The translations under genes and the position numbers were made by a program. From an uncultured Vampirovibrio sp. (GTDB lineage Bacteria > Cyanobacteriota > Vampirovibrionia > Gastranaerophilales > Gastranaerophilaceae): a DNA stretch of 64,000 bases. This document shows, piece after piece, positions 45,278 to 53,113 of the stretch. The notes under the pieces were generated by a model. That model had not been told where the DNA came from, did no database searches, and was given only the letters and a program-made list of their open reading frames with translations. The number at the start of each line of letters is the position of its first letter. Within the stretch, counting starts at the first letter, position 1. The DNA lies in contig CAJTLW010000007.1 of assembly GCA_910577515.1 (NCBI GenBank), positions 58,193 through 122,192 of the forward strand, in the 5' to 3' direction.

Positions 45278-45283
45278 TAAAAT
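45278..45283 (+). promoter_or_regulatory. -10 element 7 bases before the mrnC start
   Basis: TGATAAAAT carries an extended -10; TAAAAT ends 7 bases before the ATG at 45291. Confidence 0.5.
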
Positions 45284-45290
45284 TTCAGAT

Positions 45291-45656
45291 ATGGAGAGTT
45301 TTGATTTAAAAAGATATGCACACCTTGGCGATGCTGTTTATGAATTGTTCATAAGGGAAAACGTTGTATTTAAAACCAAATCACAAAACCTTATGCATAA
45401 AAATACAATCGCATTTGTAAATGCTAATTTTCAAGCCAAAATGGCACAGATTATTTTTGATAATCTACTTAATGATGATGAAAAAGAAATATTCAGAAGG
45501 GCAAGAAACCTGCCTTTAACAGTTAATAAGAAAAATAACCCCGACATACACAGATACGCAACTGCACTGGAAGCCATTATCGGATATTTTTATACAAACG
45601 ATAAATTAAAACTGGATAAAATTTTTAGCATTATAAAAGAAAATATGGATATTTAA
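45291..45656 (+). CDS. mrnC: Mini-ribonuclease III
   Basis: 121 residues from the ATG at 45291, chosen because it is the first ATG after an extended -10 and restores the family start (KRYAHLGDAVYELFIREN). It is a bare RNase III domain lacking the double-stranded RNA-binding domain, which defines Mini-III, an enzyme that matures 23S rRNA in Bacillus and is present in cyanobacteria. Catalytic acidic residues are in HLGDAVYE and ATALEAIIGYF. No start site further upstream is convincing. It is followed 31 bases later by a histidine kinase gene with its own -10. Confidence 0.88.
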   Translation: MESFDLKRYAHLGDAVYELFIRENVVFKTKSQNLMHKNTIAFVNANFQAKMAQIIFDNLLNDDEKEIFRRARNLPLTVNKKNNPDIHRYATALEAIIGYFYTNDKLKLDKIFSIIKENMDI

Positions 45657-45674
45657 ACCTTTTTGGTTTTACGA

Positions 45675-45680
45675 TATAAT
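45675..45680 (+). promoter_or_regulatory. -10 element 7 bases before the histidine kinase start
   Basis: TATAAT is followed by AGTTTTA and ATG at 45688; TTTAAA lies 17 bases upstream of it. Confidence 0.5.
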
Positions 45681-45687
45681 AGTTTTA

Positions 45688-46419
45688 ATGCAAAACAAAG
45701 TAAAAGATGAATTTATATCAACGCTATCCCATGAAATAAGAACTCCTTTAACAAGTATTAAAGGATTTTCAAAAACCATCCTTGATAATTGGGAAGCACT
45801 TGATGATGTTTCTAAAAAGAAATTTTTAAACATAATAAAAGAACAATCCGATAGATTAATAAATCTTGTTGAAAACGTTTTAAACGTTGCAAAATCAGAA
45901 GATGAGGTTGATATAATCTTAAAAGAAATAAATTTGCCGCTTTTAATAAACAGTATAGTCGAAATTGTAAAAATCAATTATAAAGACAAAAATTTTAAAA
46001 TTATAAAAAATACACATGTAAGCTCAATCGCAGATAAAGATAAACTTGAACAGGTTATTTTAAACATAGTTGAAAATGCCTGCAAATACTCAGATCAATA
46101 TCCTGATATAGAAATAAAACTTGAAACCAAAAACGATTTCAATATTGTTTCAATTAAAAACTACGGCTCGCATATTGAAGCAGATGAAGCTGATAAAATT
46201 TTTGAAAAATTCTACAGAATTGATAACTATTTAACATCATCCACACAGGGAAGCGGCCTTGGGCTTTACATTGCAAAAAATTTAATTGAAAAAATGAACG
46301 GAAAAATTGAAATAAACTCCGATGCTAAAGAAAATTTCACAGAATTTTTAATTTATATTCCCGTTTTTGATTTTGAAACAATCACAAAAAAAATAAAAGC
46401 AGGGGGCAAAAATGTATAA
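45688..46419 (+). CDS. Soluble histidine kinase core lacking a sensor domain
   Basis: 243 residues. It begins almost directly at the H-box (EFISTLSHEIRTPLTSIKGF, His at about 16), followed by the dimerisation helix, N-box (IVENACKYSDQ), G1/F boxes (KIFEKFYRI) and G2 box (GSGLGLYIAKNLIE). No input domain, PAS domain or membrane segment precedes the H-box, so it must be activated by a partner or in trans. The start has no ribosome site; a -10 element ends 7 bases before the ATG. The gene overlaps the following REC/GGDEF-like gene by 8 bases. Confidence 0.9.
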   Translation: MQNKVKDEFISTLSHEIRTPLTSIKGFSKTILDNWEALDDVSKKKFLNIIKEQSDRLINLVENVLNVAKSEDEVDIILKEINLPLLINSIVEIVKINYKDKNFKIIKNTHVSSIADKDKLEQVILNIVENACKYSDQYPDIEIKLETKNDFNIVSIKNYGSHIEADEADKIFEKFYRIDNYLTSSTQGSGLGLYIAKNLIEKMNGKIEINSDAKENFTEFLIYIPVFDFETITKKIKAGGKNV

Positions 46420-47713
46420 CCCCGAGGTTTTTATTTTAACTAAAAGAAAAGAGCTTGCAATTAAGCATAAAAAACTAATTGAGGCCTTAAATTGCAGCGC
46501 TTCAATTTTTTCAAAACTGGATGAAGCAATTTATGCAATCAAAAACCATGAACCTGAAATAATCATAATTTCAGATACAATTAATGATATTTTATCTGAT
46601 TTTATAAAGAAAATAAGAGTTTTAACATATAATTTCAGACCTATAATTATCGCCATTTCAAAATCTGATGCCATTGATGATAAATTAAACGCACTTGAAG
46701 CAGGGGCGGATGATTTTCTTGATGAATCAATTCAATCAAAAGAATTTCAAGCAAGAATAAATGCTCATATCAGGCGCTATCTTGAAAATTCAATAAATCC
46801 TGTTACAAATTTTATAGACAGCAAAGTAATTTTAAAGGCACTGAAACGGCAAATTAAAGAGCAAACGCCAAAGTCTGTTATGCTTATAAATATTTCAGGA
46901 ATAAATTTTTATAAAGAAATTTATGGTGAAATCGCTTATGAAAAAGTGCTTCAAACTCTTGCCGCTATTATAAATTCAACTCTTCAAAAGGAAGATATTG
47001 CAGGACACTACTCTCCAAAAGAATTTCTTCTAATTACCCAAAAAATGAAAGCTGAAAATATGGCCAAATTTTTAACTTTCGCTTTTGATAATATACTGGA
47101 AAGATTTTATTCAGAATTTGATTATAAAAATAGTTTTATGCTTTATTCAACAGAAACAATTGAAGAAAAGAAAATTCCTCTAATGAAACTTTTTGTTGCA
47201 GTTGTTGAAATGGGGGATAGCAAATTTGAAAATGAAAAGCAGGTTTTAAACCTTTTATTCAATGTTTTAAAGCTCTGCAAAAATTCTGATAAATCCTGCT
47301 ACATTATAGACAGACCAAAGCTTTACGGGGAAGTTTCAAAGGTTGAACCTAAAAACAAAGTTATGATTATGGAACCGGATAGTTCACTAAATTGCCTTTT
47401 AAATGTTAACCTTGAAATGCAGGGCTATACCATTAAATCTTGTGAAAATTATGAAGACTTTTTGGATGAATATTTTAACTTTCTGCCTGATGTTTTAATT
47501 TTAGATTATGGTTCAAAAGATAAAAAACAAGGATTAAATATTTTAAACACACTCTGTACAAACCTGGGCGAAAAAGGCTTTCCTTGTCCTAAAATAATTT
47601 TTTCAACCACAATTCAAGACAAAAAGAATATATTCTCAAACGGGGCAGATGTTTACCTTCCAAAACCCTATGATATCAATACACTTTTAGATTGGGTAAA
47701 AAAACTTTTGTAA
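46412..47713 (+). CDS. REC - degenerate GGDEF - REC response regulator
   Basis: 433 residues. An N-terminal receiver-like domain (about 1-120) has a candidate phosphoacceptor Asp55 in IIIISDTINDI and the conserved Lys region; a GGDEF-like domain spans about 135-300, where the signature is replaced by SPKEF (about 201-205), so diguanylate cyclase activity is unlikely; a C-terminal receiver (about 310-433) has its Asp at about 365 (PDVLILDYGS) and the Lys in VYLPKPYD. The gene overlaps the kinase gene by 8 bases, so the two form a two-component pair. Two receivers flanking an inactive GGDEF is a distinctive arrangement. Confidence 0.82.
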   Translation: MYNPEVFILTKRKELAIKHKKLIEALNCSASIFSKLDEAIYAIKNHEPEIIIISDTINDILSDFIKKIRVLTYNFRPIIIAISKSDAIDDKLNALEAGADDFLDESIQSKEFQARINAHIRRYLENSINPVTNFIDSKVILKALKRQIKEQTPKSVMLINISGINFYKEIYGEIAYEKVLQTLAAIINSTLQKEDIAGHYSPKEFLLITQKMKAENMAKFLTFAFDNILERFYSEFDYKNSFMLYSTETIEEKKIPLMKLFVAVVEMGDSKFENEKQVLNLLFNVLKLCKNSDKSCYIIDRPKLYGEVSKVEPKNKVMIMEPDSSLNCLLNVNLEMQGYTIKSCENYEDFLDEYFNFLPDVLILDYGSKDKKQGLNILNTLCTNLGEKGFPCPKIIFSTTIQDKKNIFSNGADVYLPKPYDINTLLDWVKKLL

Positions 47714-47716
47714 AAA

Positions 47717-48403
47717 TTATGAAAAGAAATGGCCTCTTTTTGAATCAAGAGTAATCGTATCAAATGAATATAACGCTGCAGGACGTTTAGAGCCTGTTTT
47801 TGAACATTCATTTAAATCAATCAGCATATTAGTTGAAAGCATCTTCTTTCTAAAATTTCTTTTATCTAAATCCTTTTTCAGGATTAATTCATAAGATTTT
47901 TGCAATTCAGTCAATGTAAATTTTTTCGGCAAAAGCTGGAATGCAACAGGGCATAATTCCAATCTTTCACGTGTTCTTTTTAAAGAATATTCGATAATTT
48001 CTTTGTGGTCAAACGCCAAAGGCGGCAATTCTTCAATACTGTGCCACCCGATTTCTGTTACAGATTCATCCATAATCTTAACATCAATATCTTCAGCACG
48101 AAGAAGTGCAAAATAAGCACATGTTATAACCCTTGTATTTGGGTAACGAAGCGGGTCGCCAAATGTGTAAAGCTGCTCTAAATAAATATTTTGAACGTTG
48201 GTTTTTTCTTTCAAAACGCGAAGTGCCGCATCATCCAGATTTTCAGACAATCTGATAAACCCTCCGGGAATTGCCCAGCGGCCGCGGAAAGGCTCATTCG
48301 CCCTTTTCAACAAAAGCACCTTCAACGTATTATGAACGATTGTCAAAATAACAACGTCGACTGTAACTTCATGTGTTTTTGTTTCTGTAAAAGTTTTAGC
48401 CAT
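47717..48403 (-). CDS. Nudix-domain protein of the NrtR type, altered catalytic motif
   Basis: About 228 residues from the ATG at 48403, chosen because it opens AKTFTETKTHEVTVDVVILT, the family start; a longer frame exists. An N-terminal Nudix domain has GRWAIPGGFIRLSENLDD; the Nudix box keeps the early glycine and glutamate but its catalytic stretch reads RVLKEKTNV instead of REL/EE, so hydrolysis is doubtful. The C-terminal region (about 150-228) fits the winged-helix DNA-binding domain of NrtR, a regulator of NAD metabolism that responds to ADP-ribose. No NAD genes adjoin it. Convergent with the regulator gene. Confidence 0.75.
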   Translation of the reverse strand: MAKTFTETKTHEVTVDVVILTIVHNTLKVLLLKRANEPFRGRWAIPGGFIRLSENLDDAALRVLKEKTNVQNIYLEQLYTFGDPLRYPNTRVITCAYFALLRAEDIDVKIMDESVTEIGWHSIEELPPLAFDHKEIIEYSLKRTRERLELCPVAFQLLPKKFTLTELQKSYELILKKDLDKRNFRKKMLSTNMLIDLNECSKTGSKRPAALYSFDTITLDSKRGHFFS

Positions 48404-48505
48404 AAGTTTTGAAATAAATTCTTTCTTAATAAAGCTGACCCTTAAGTTTATGATACAAAAAACAAAGTTTAACATCAAGCATAGTGTAACAGCCGGCTTA
48501 ATATT

Positions 48506-50560
48506 TTATTCAATAACTTTGCCGTTAAATGCTTCGAGCATCTCCTGTGTTTTTTTACCATACTGAACTGCTACTTGTTTTTTAGTTTTTTTGTTTTCTT
48601 TCTCTTCAGCTAAAGAAGGCTCTTCATCAGGTACTGCCCCTTTTGGCAAATTCATATCAGCAAGCATTTCTTGTTCAATATCACTCTTTGATACTTCAAA
48701 AGCTTGAGGCGGTGTATTTTGCGGCTTAGAAGATACAGGCTGCGGCGCATCCTGATAGTTCCTTACAGGCTGGGGTGATTGAATTTTTGCATTAAGTTTT
48801 ACATCAATTGCTTTTATATCAGGCGTCATGATAATAAATTCAACACTATAATCTGCCCCAAGCGTATTTTTCACGGCTTTATCAAGATGTTTAAATTTAG
48901 TATCAGATTTTGCCTGGTTTATAACATTTTCATTAATAAACCCAAGAGTTATTCTTTTATCTTTTATACTAACAAGTTTCCCCATGCCTGAAAAGAAAAA
49001 CTTTGCAGGTATTGATTCAATAACATTTAAAACGTTTGCCCATAAAGCTGCAGGGTTTGAATTGTCATCCACACTTGAAACACTCGACGTTTTTTCAGCC
49101 ACCGTATTACCAGAGGCAGTTGCTACAGGCGCATCATCCACACCAGGCACCTTGGGTAATTCGGGAATACTTCCTGCATCGGGCGTTTTAGCAGATTTTA
49201 TAACATCTTGCGGTTTTGCTTCAGCCTCTTTTGCTTCATAAAGATTTTCTTTATATTCAAGCAAATGTTCTGGCTCATTGGTCTTTGGTTTTTCTTCTAT
49301 AATTTCATTTTTAGGAATTTCAATCTCTTTTAAAGTTTCTCTTACAACACTTTGCGCTTCAGGTTCAGGCTTTTTAGATTTTTCAGGCTGAATAGCAGGC
49401 TTAATATCAGGCTTTTGCACCGTTTCATTTTTTATAACAGGCACAGCACCTTCTTTAATAATATCTTCAGAGCAAAGATTAATTATCATCAATTCTGCCC
49501 AAAGGTAAGGATTTGTTGTGAGCCTTATTTCTTTATAATATTCTATAACCTTGTTTAAAATCTTAAAAACCCTTGCGCTATCTATATTTAAGCTTCTTAT
49601 TTTTTCAATATCACAAGCGTTGAAATTTGTAAATTTTAAAATATTTTTATCATCATCCGAAGATAATACAAATATTAAATTCCTCAAAAATTCAATAAAA
49701 TTTTCACAAAAATTCTTAGGCTCCAAACCTTTATTATAAATTTCATCTATATAAAAAAGCGCATCCTGCGTATTTTTAGATAAGACTTTTGTTAAAAAAT
49801 TAATACTCACATCAAAAGTCATCTTGCCAAGCAAATTTTCAATGGTTTCTTTTGTAATTTCTTCCTTTGCGCCTAAAATGCTTACCTGGTCAAGCAAAGC
49901 AAGTGAATCACGAAGCCCCCCAGATACATTTTTTGCAATGGTATAAAGAGCATCATCGGTTATTTTAATATTTTCAATATCAGAAATCTCACGGAGCCTA
50001 CGCGTTATATCATCAGTTGTAATACGCCTTAAATCAAACCTCTGGCACCTTGATACAATAGTTTCAATTACTTTATGCGGCTCAGTTGTAGCTAAAATAA
50101 AAATAACATTAGAAGGTGGCTCTTCAAAAGTTTTTAAAAGCGCATTAAAAGCCTCATTCGATAGCATGTGAACTTCATCTATAATGAAAATTTTATATTT
50201 GCCATTCATCGGTGCATATTGTACTTGAGCAATCAATTCTTTGGCATCATCTATCCCTCTGTTTGTTGCAGCGTCGATTTCAATTACATCAAGCCCTGAA
50301 GCATTTGTAATATCAAGACAGCTCGGGCATTTTTGGCAGGGTTCAAGTGTCGGCCCTTCTTTACAATTTAAAGATTTTGCAAAAATTCTGGCACATGAAG
50401 TTTTTCCCGTTCCTCTGGGGCCAGAAAAAAGGTAGGCATTTGCAATCCTGTTTAATTCAATAGCATTTGAAAGTGCTTTCACAAGGCTTTCTTGTCCTAC
50501 AACATCTTTAAAGCTTTGCGGACGATACTTTCTAAATAAAGGCAAATATTTTTCACTCAT
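48506..50560 (-). CDS. dnaX: DNA polymerase III subunits gamma/tau
   Basis: 684 residues. The N-terminal AAA+ domain has Walker A GPRGTGKTSCARIF, a zinc-binding loop with four Cys (CKEGPTLEPCQKCPSC), Walker B with FIIDEVHMLS, and sensor 1/arginine finger in TTEPHKVIETIVSRCQRF. A clamp-loader collar follows, then a long acidic and proline-rich linker (about 375-560) and a C-terminal tau-like region. Clamp loading and polymerase coupling are the roles. TATAAT on the minus strand ends 6 bases before the start, with no ribosome site. It is divergent from the LD-carboxypeptidase gene, and the two promoters sit back to back within 41 bases. Confidence 0.95.
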   Translation of the reverse strand: MSEKYLPLFRKYRPQSFKDVVGQESLVKALSNAIELNRIANAYLFSGPRGTGKTSCARIFAKSLNCKEGPTLEPCQKCPSCLDITNASGLDVIEIDAATNRGIDDAKELIAQVQYAPMNGKYKIFIIDEVHMLSNEAFNALLKTFEEPPSNVIFILATTEPHKVIETIVSRCQRFDLRRITTDDITRRLREISDIENIKITDDALYTIAKNVSGGLRDSLALLDQVSILGAKEEITKETIENLLGKMTFDVSINFLTKVLSKNTQDALFYIDEIYNKGLEPKNFCENFIEFLRNLIFVLSSDDDKNILKFTNFNACDIEKIRSLNIDSARVFKILNKVIEYYKEIRLTTNPYLWAELMIINLCSEDIIKEGAVPVIKNETVQKPDIKPAIQPEKSKKPEPEAQSVVRETLKEIEIPKNEIIEEKPKTNEPEHLLEYKENLYEAKEAEAKPQDVIKSAKTPDAGSIPELPKVPGVDDAPVATASGNTVAEKTSSVSSVDDNSNPAALWANVLNVIESIPAKFFFSGMGKLVSIKDKRITLGFINENVINQAKSDTKFKHLDKAVKNTLGADYSVEFIIMTPDIKAIDVKLNAKIQSPQPVRNYQDAPQPVSSKPQNTPPQAFEVSKSDIEQEMLADMNLPKGAVPDEEPSLAEEKENKKTKKQVAVQYGKKTQEMLEAFNGKVIE

Positions 50561-50566
50561 AAAAAT

Positions 50567-50572
50567 ATTATA
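50567..50572 (-). promoter_or_regulatory. -10 element 6 bases before the dnaX start
   Basis: On the minus strand TATAAT is followed by ATTTTT and ATG at 50560. Confidence 0.45.
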
Positions 50573-50586
50573 TTATAAAAAACCAT

Positions 50587-50594
50587 GCTAAAAT
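50587..50594 (+). promoter_or_regulatory. Extended -10 element of the LD-carboxypeptidase gene
   Basis: TGCTAAAAT is an extended -10; TAAAAT (50589-50594) ends 7 bases before the ATG at 50602. Confidence 0.5.
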
Positions 50595-50601
50595 ATGTTT
50601 T

Positions 50602-51402
50602 ATGAAAAATGTAGCAATTATAGCACCTGCAGGAAACATTGAAAATACTGAAAAACTTGACAAGACAAAGCTTTTTTTGGAAAAATTTGGTATTAAAACA
50701 AAAATTTACCCCGGAGTTTTTGAAAATTTCAGATATGTGGCAGGAGATGACAATATCCGCCTGAATGATCTGCACGGTGCCTATCTTGATAAAGAAATTG
50801 ATACAATAATCTGCGCAAGAGGCGGATACGGCTCAATCAGGCTTTTAGATAAAATTGATTACAATATTATAAAAAATAACCCGAAAAAACTGGTCGGAAG
50901 CTCAGATATCACAGCGCTTTTAATTTCAATATACAAAAAAACAGGACAAATAAATTACCACGCCAAAATGGCCTTAAATGGTATATCGGAAATGAATGAC
51001 TCTGAATTTTTACGCTATAAAGAGCAAATCGAAAACAGTATTTATACACCGCCTTTAGCAGATTGCAAAGGAACTCTTTGGGGTGGAAACCTTGCAACAA
51101 TTGTATCAATGTTTGGGGCGCCTGATGAAAATTATATACCTGATGAAGATTTAATTTTATTTATTGAAGATATAAACGAGCCTGATTACAAGATAGACAG
51201 GATGCTCACGCAAATTTTAAGGAACACTTCGCTTAAAAACAAAATCAAAGGGGTTATTTTTGGCGAATTTATAGGCGCTGGTGAGCATTTAAACGATATT
51301 TTAAAAGAATTTGCAGACATATTAAATGTTCCGTATGCTTTTGACCCCAATATTACACACGGAAAGAATAATACTGTCGTGCCTTTTGGAATTAAAATAT
51401 AA
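50602..51402 (+). CDS. LD-carboxypeptidase, peptidase family S66
   Basis: 266 residues. VAIIAPAGN at the start, the arginine-glycine loop CARGGYGSIRLLDKI, the nucleophile Ser in LVGSSDITALL and the catalytic His in ITHGKNNTVVPFG near the C-terminus. S66 peptidases cleave the terminal D-Ala of murein tetrapeptides during recycling, or process microcin-type substrates; which applies is not clear. It is somewhat shorter than the usual 300 residues and ends soon after the His motif. It has its own extended -10 and no ribosome site. Divergent from dnaX. Confidence 0.88.
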   Translation: MKNVAIIAPAGNIENTEKLDKTKLFLEKFGIKTKIYPGVFENFRYVAGDDNIRLNDLHGAYLDKEIDTIICARGGYGSIRLLDKIDYNIIKNNPKKLVGSSDITALLISIYKKTGQINYHAKMALNGISEMNDSEFLRYKEQIENSIYTPPLADCKGTLWGGNLATIVSMFGAPDENYIPDEDLILFIEDINEPDYKIDRMLTQILRNTSLKNKIKGVIFGEFIGAGEHLNDILKEFADILNVPYAFDPNITHGKNNTVVPFGIKI

Positions 51403-51505
51403 AAAAAACGGCTTTCTTTAATAATTAAAGAAGTCGCCGTGATGGATAGAATTAGTATTACGGAGTTTATAGAGGAGTTTACATTCTTTTTAACTCACCT
51501 CAAAA
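51403..51505 (-). ncRNA. Candidate small RNA with rho-independent terminator
   Basis: On the minus strand TTGACA (51529-51534) lies upstream of a C/T-rich stretch (AAACTCCTC, ACTCCG), then a hairpin formed by CGGC and TTCTTTAA arms with their complements (51407-51438), then a run of eight T. It is separated from rmuC by its own hairpin, so it need not be rmuC readthrough. No open frame with a ribosome site is seen inside. The -10 is weak. Confidence 0.35.
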
Positions 51506-51590
51506 ATTTTTTTTGCTACACTTCTTTTAATTTTGTCAACTATTTTTACAAATCGTTACATTATCCTTAAGTGCAGCTACAGCAAGTCAT

Positions 51591-51626
51591 ATAAAAATCC
51601 TGCCATTTATTCGGCAGAATTTTTAT
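51591..51626. terminator. Terminator at the end of rmuC
   Basis: ATAAAAAT-CCTGCC and GGCAG-AATTTTTAT form a near-perfect stem around ATTTATTC, flanked by T-runs on both strands. Confidence 0.8.
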
Positions 51627-51641
51627 ATCACAATATCCATG

Positions 51642-52874
51642 CTAATTTTTATCTTCAGCTGATAAAATTAAAATCTCATTTTCATTTAAATATTTTTCAT
51701 CAATTGTCTTTGCGGGATTAAACCCTAATTCCCTAAACTTTTCAATTTGATTAAAAAGCCCGCCCCTGCCTTTAAGCGAAGTAAACACTCCATCAAAACC
51801 TTTTCTTAAAGTGTCAAAATTGGTCGCAAGCGCTTCCATTTTCCCTATAAAAGTAAGGCATTTATTATAAATTCCTTCGCCTGTTTTCAATATATCTTTT
51901 ATATTATCGTTTCTGTTTTTCTGCATCCACGCATAATTAATCATCCTTAAAGTTGAAAGAAGCGTGGAAGGCCCTGCTATTACAATATTTCTTTTGTTTG
52001 CTTCTTCAATTAGAGCATTATTTGAATATATAAGCCCCATGCAAGCTTCAAAAGGTATGAACATTAAAGTAAAATCAGGTGTATTTAGCCCTTCAAGGTT
52101 TGTATATTTATCTTCAAGCTCTTTTACCCTATCAAGGATATTTTGATAAAACCTTTTAGCACATTCAGCCGCTTCATCTTCATCCTTGGAATTTGTATAT
52201 TCTAAATAATTTACAATTGAAGCCTTGGAGTCCACAACAATATTTTTATCCCCCTCCGCAAGATAGATAACAGCATCCGGCATAACCTTGTTTCCGCCGG
52301 GGTTATCAAGGTTTTTAAAACCTTCCTGCAAAATATAATTACCTTTAAGTGCATCATCATTTTTATCAATAAGCCCAGATGCCTTTAAAAGACGTGATAA
52401 AATCATCTCGCCGAATGTTCCTCTGAATTTTGAATTGTTGCTCAAAGCTTCAGATAGCTTTTCTGTTTGCGTTGTTATGAGTTTATTTTGGTTAGATAAA
52501 TATTCAATCTGCTCTTTCAGGCTCTGCGTGCTTTTTATTCCTGTAATATTGTATTCTTCAATTTTTTCCTGAAATTCTTTTATTTTTTCTTTTAAAGGGC
52601 TTAATACATTTTGAAGTTTTTTTTGATTACTTTCATCTAAAACTTTATTTTTTTCAAGAAGAGTTTGGTTTGCAAGGTTTACAAACTCTTTTTTAATAAG
52701 CTCTGTGTAATCTTCTTTTTCTTTATTATTTTGCAAAATAGAATTTAGCTTTTCCTGCAATTTAACATTTTCAATTTCAAGTTTTCCATTTTTATTTTTT
52801 TGAAAAATAAAAGCAACCAAAAAACCAAGCACAAACCCTAAAATCACAGTCAAAATTATTTCAAAAGAAACCAA
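51642..52874 (-). CDS. rmuC: DNA recombination protein RmuC
   Basis: 410 residues starting at a TTG with GAGGAT just upstream. An N-terminal membrane segment (about 6-25, ILTVILGFVLGFLVAFIF) is followed by a long coiled coil (about 28-135) and the RmuC nuclease-like core (FRGTFGEMILSRLLKASGL; AVIYLAEGDKNIVVDSKAS). RmuC is thought to limit sequence inversions and phage DNA; its nuclease activity is inferred from a PD-(D/E)XK-like fold. No companion genes adjoin it, and it is followed by a hairpin terminator and a candidate small RNA. Confidence 0.92.
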   Translation of the reverse strand: MVSFEIILTVILGFVLGFLVAFIFQKNKNGKLEIENVKLQEKLNSILQNNKEKEDYTELIKKEFVNLANQTLLEKNKVLDESNQKKLQNVLSPLKEKIKEFQEKIEEYNITGIKSTQSLKEQIEYLSNQNKLITTQTEKLSEALSNNSKFRGTFGEMILSRLLKASGLIDKNDDALKGNYILQEGFKNLDNPGGNKVMPDAVIYLAEGDKNIVVDSKASIVNYLEYTNSKDEDEAAECAKRFYQNILDRVKELEDKYTNLEGLNTPDFTLMFIPFEACMGLIYSNNALIEEANKRNIVIAGPSTLLSTLRMINYAWMQKNRNDNIKDILKTGEGIYNKCLTFIGKMEALATNFDTLRKGFDGVFTSLKGRGGLFNQIEKFRELGFNPAKTIDEKYLNENEILILSAEDKN

Positions 52875-52901
52875 TTTATCCTCACTCCCTTTGTAATTAA
52901 A

Positions 52902-52975
52902 TGTGCCTGACGCGATTCGAACGCGCGACCTTCGGCTTCGGAGACCAACACTCTATCCGGCTGAGCTACAGGCAC
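52902..52975 (-). tRNA. tRNA-Arg (anticodon CCG)
   Basis: 74 bases: acceptor GTGCCTG/CAGGCAC, D arm GCTC...GAGT, anticodon loop CTCCGAA (anticodon CCG) and T arm GCGCG/CGCGT around TTCGAAT. Discriminator A; CCA is not encoded. Confidence 0.93.
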
Positions 52976-53061
52976 ATAATTTACATCTCACCTTTCACCA
53001 AGCCGGATAGAATAAATATTCTATTTCGTTGAAATTTTACCGGGGTAAAATATTCAACATG

Positions 53062-53081
53062 CCGGCTGAGCTACAGGCACA
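53062..53081 (-). repeat. Truncated duplicate of the 5' end of tRNA-Arg
   Basis: Twenty bases (plus strand CCGGCTGAGCTACAGGCACA) repeat exactly the tRNA-Arg 5' part at 52957-52976, 105 bases away. The copy stops in the D loop. Between copies are two hairpins (AGAATAAATATTCT, TTTTACCGGGGTAAAA) and a third, opposite-strand copy of AGCCGGATAGAATA-like sequence. Looks like a small integration or duplication scar. Confidence 0.7.
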
Positions 53082-53113
53082 CACTAATAGGAACATTGTA
53101 ACATAAAAATAAC

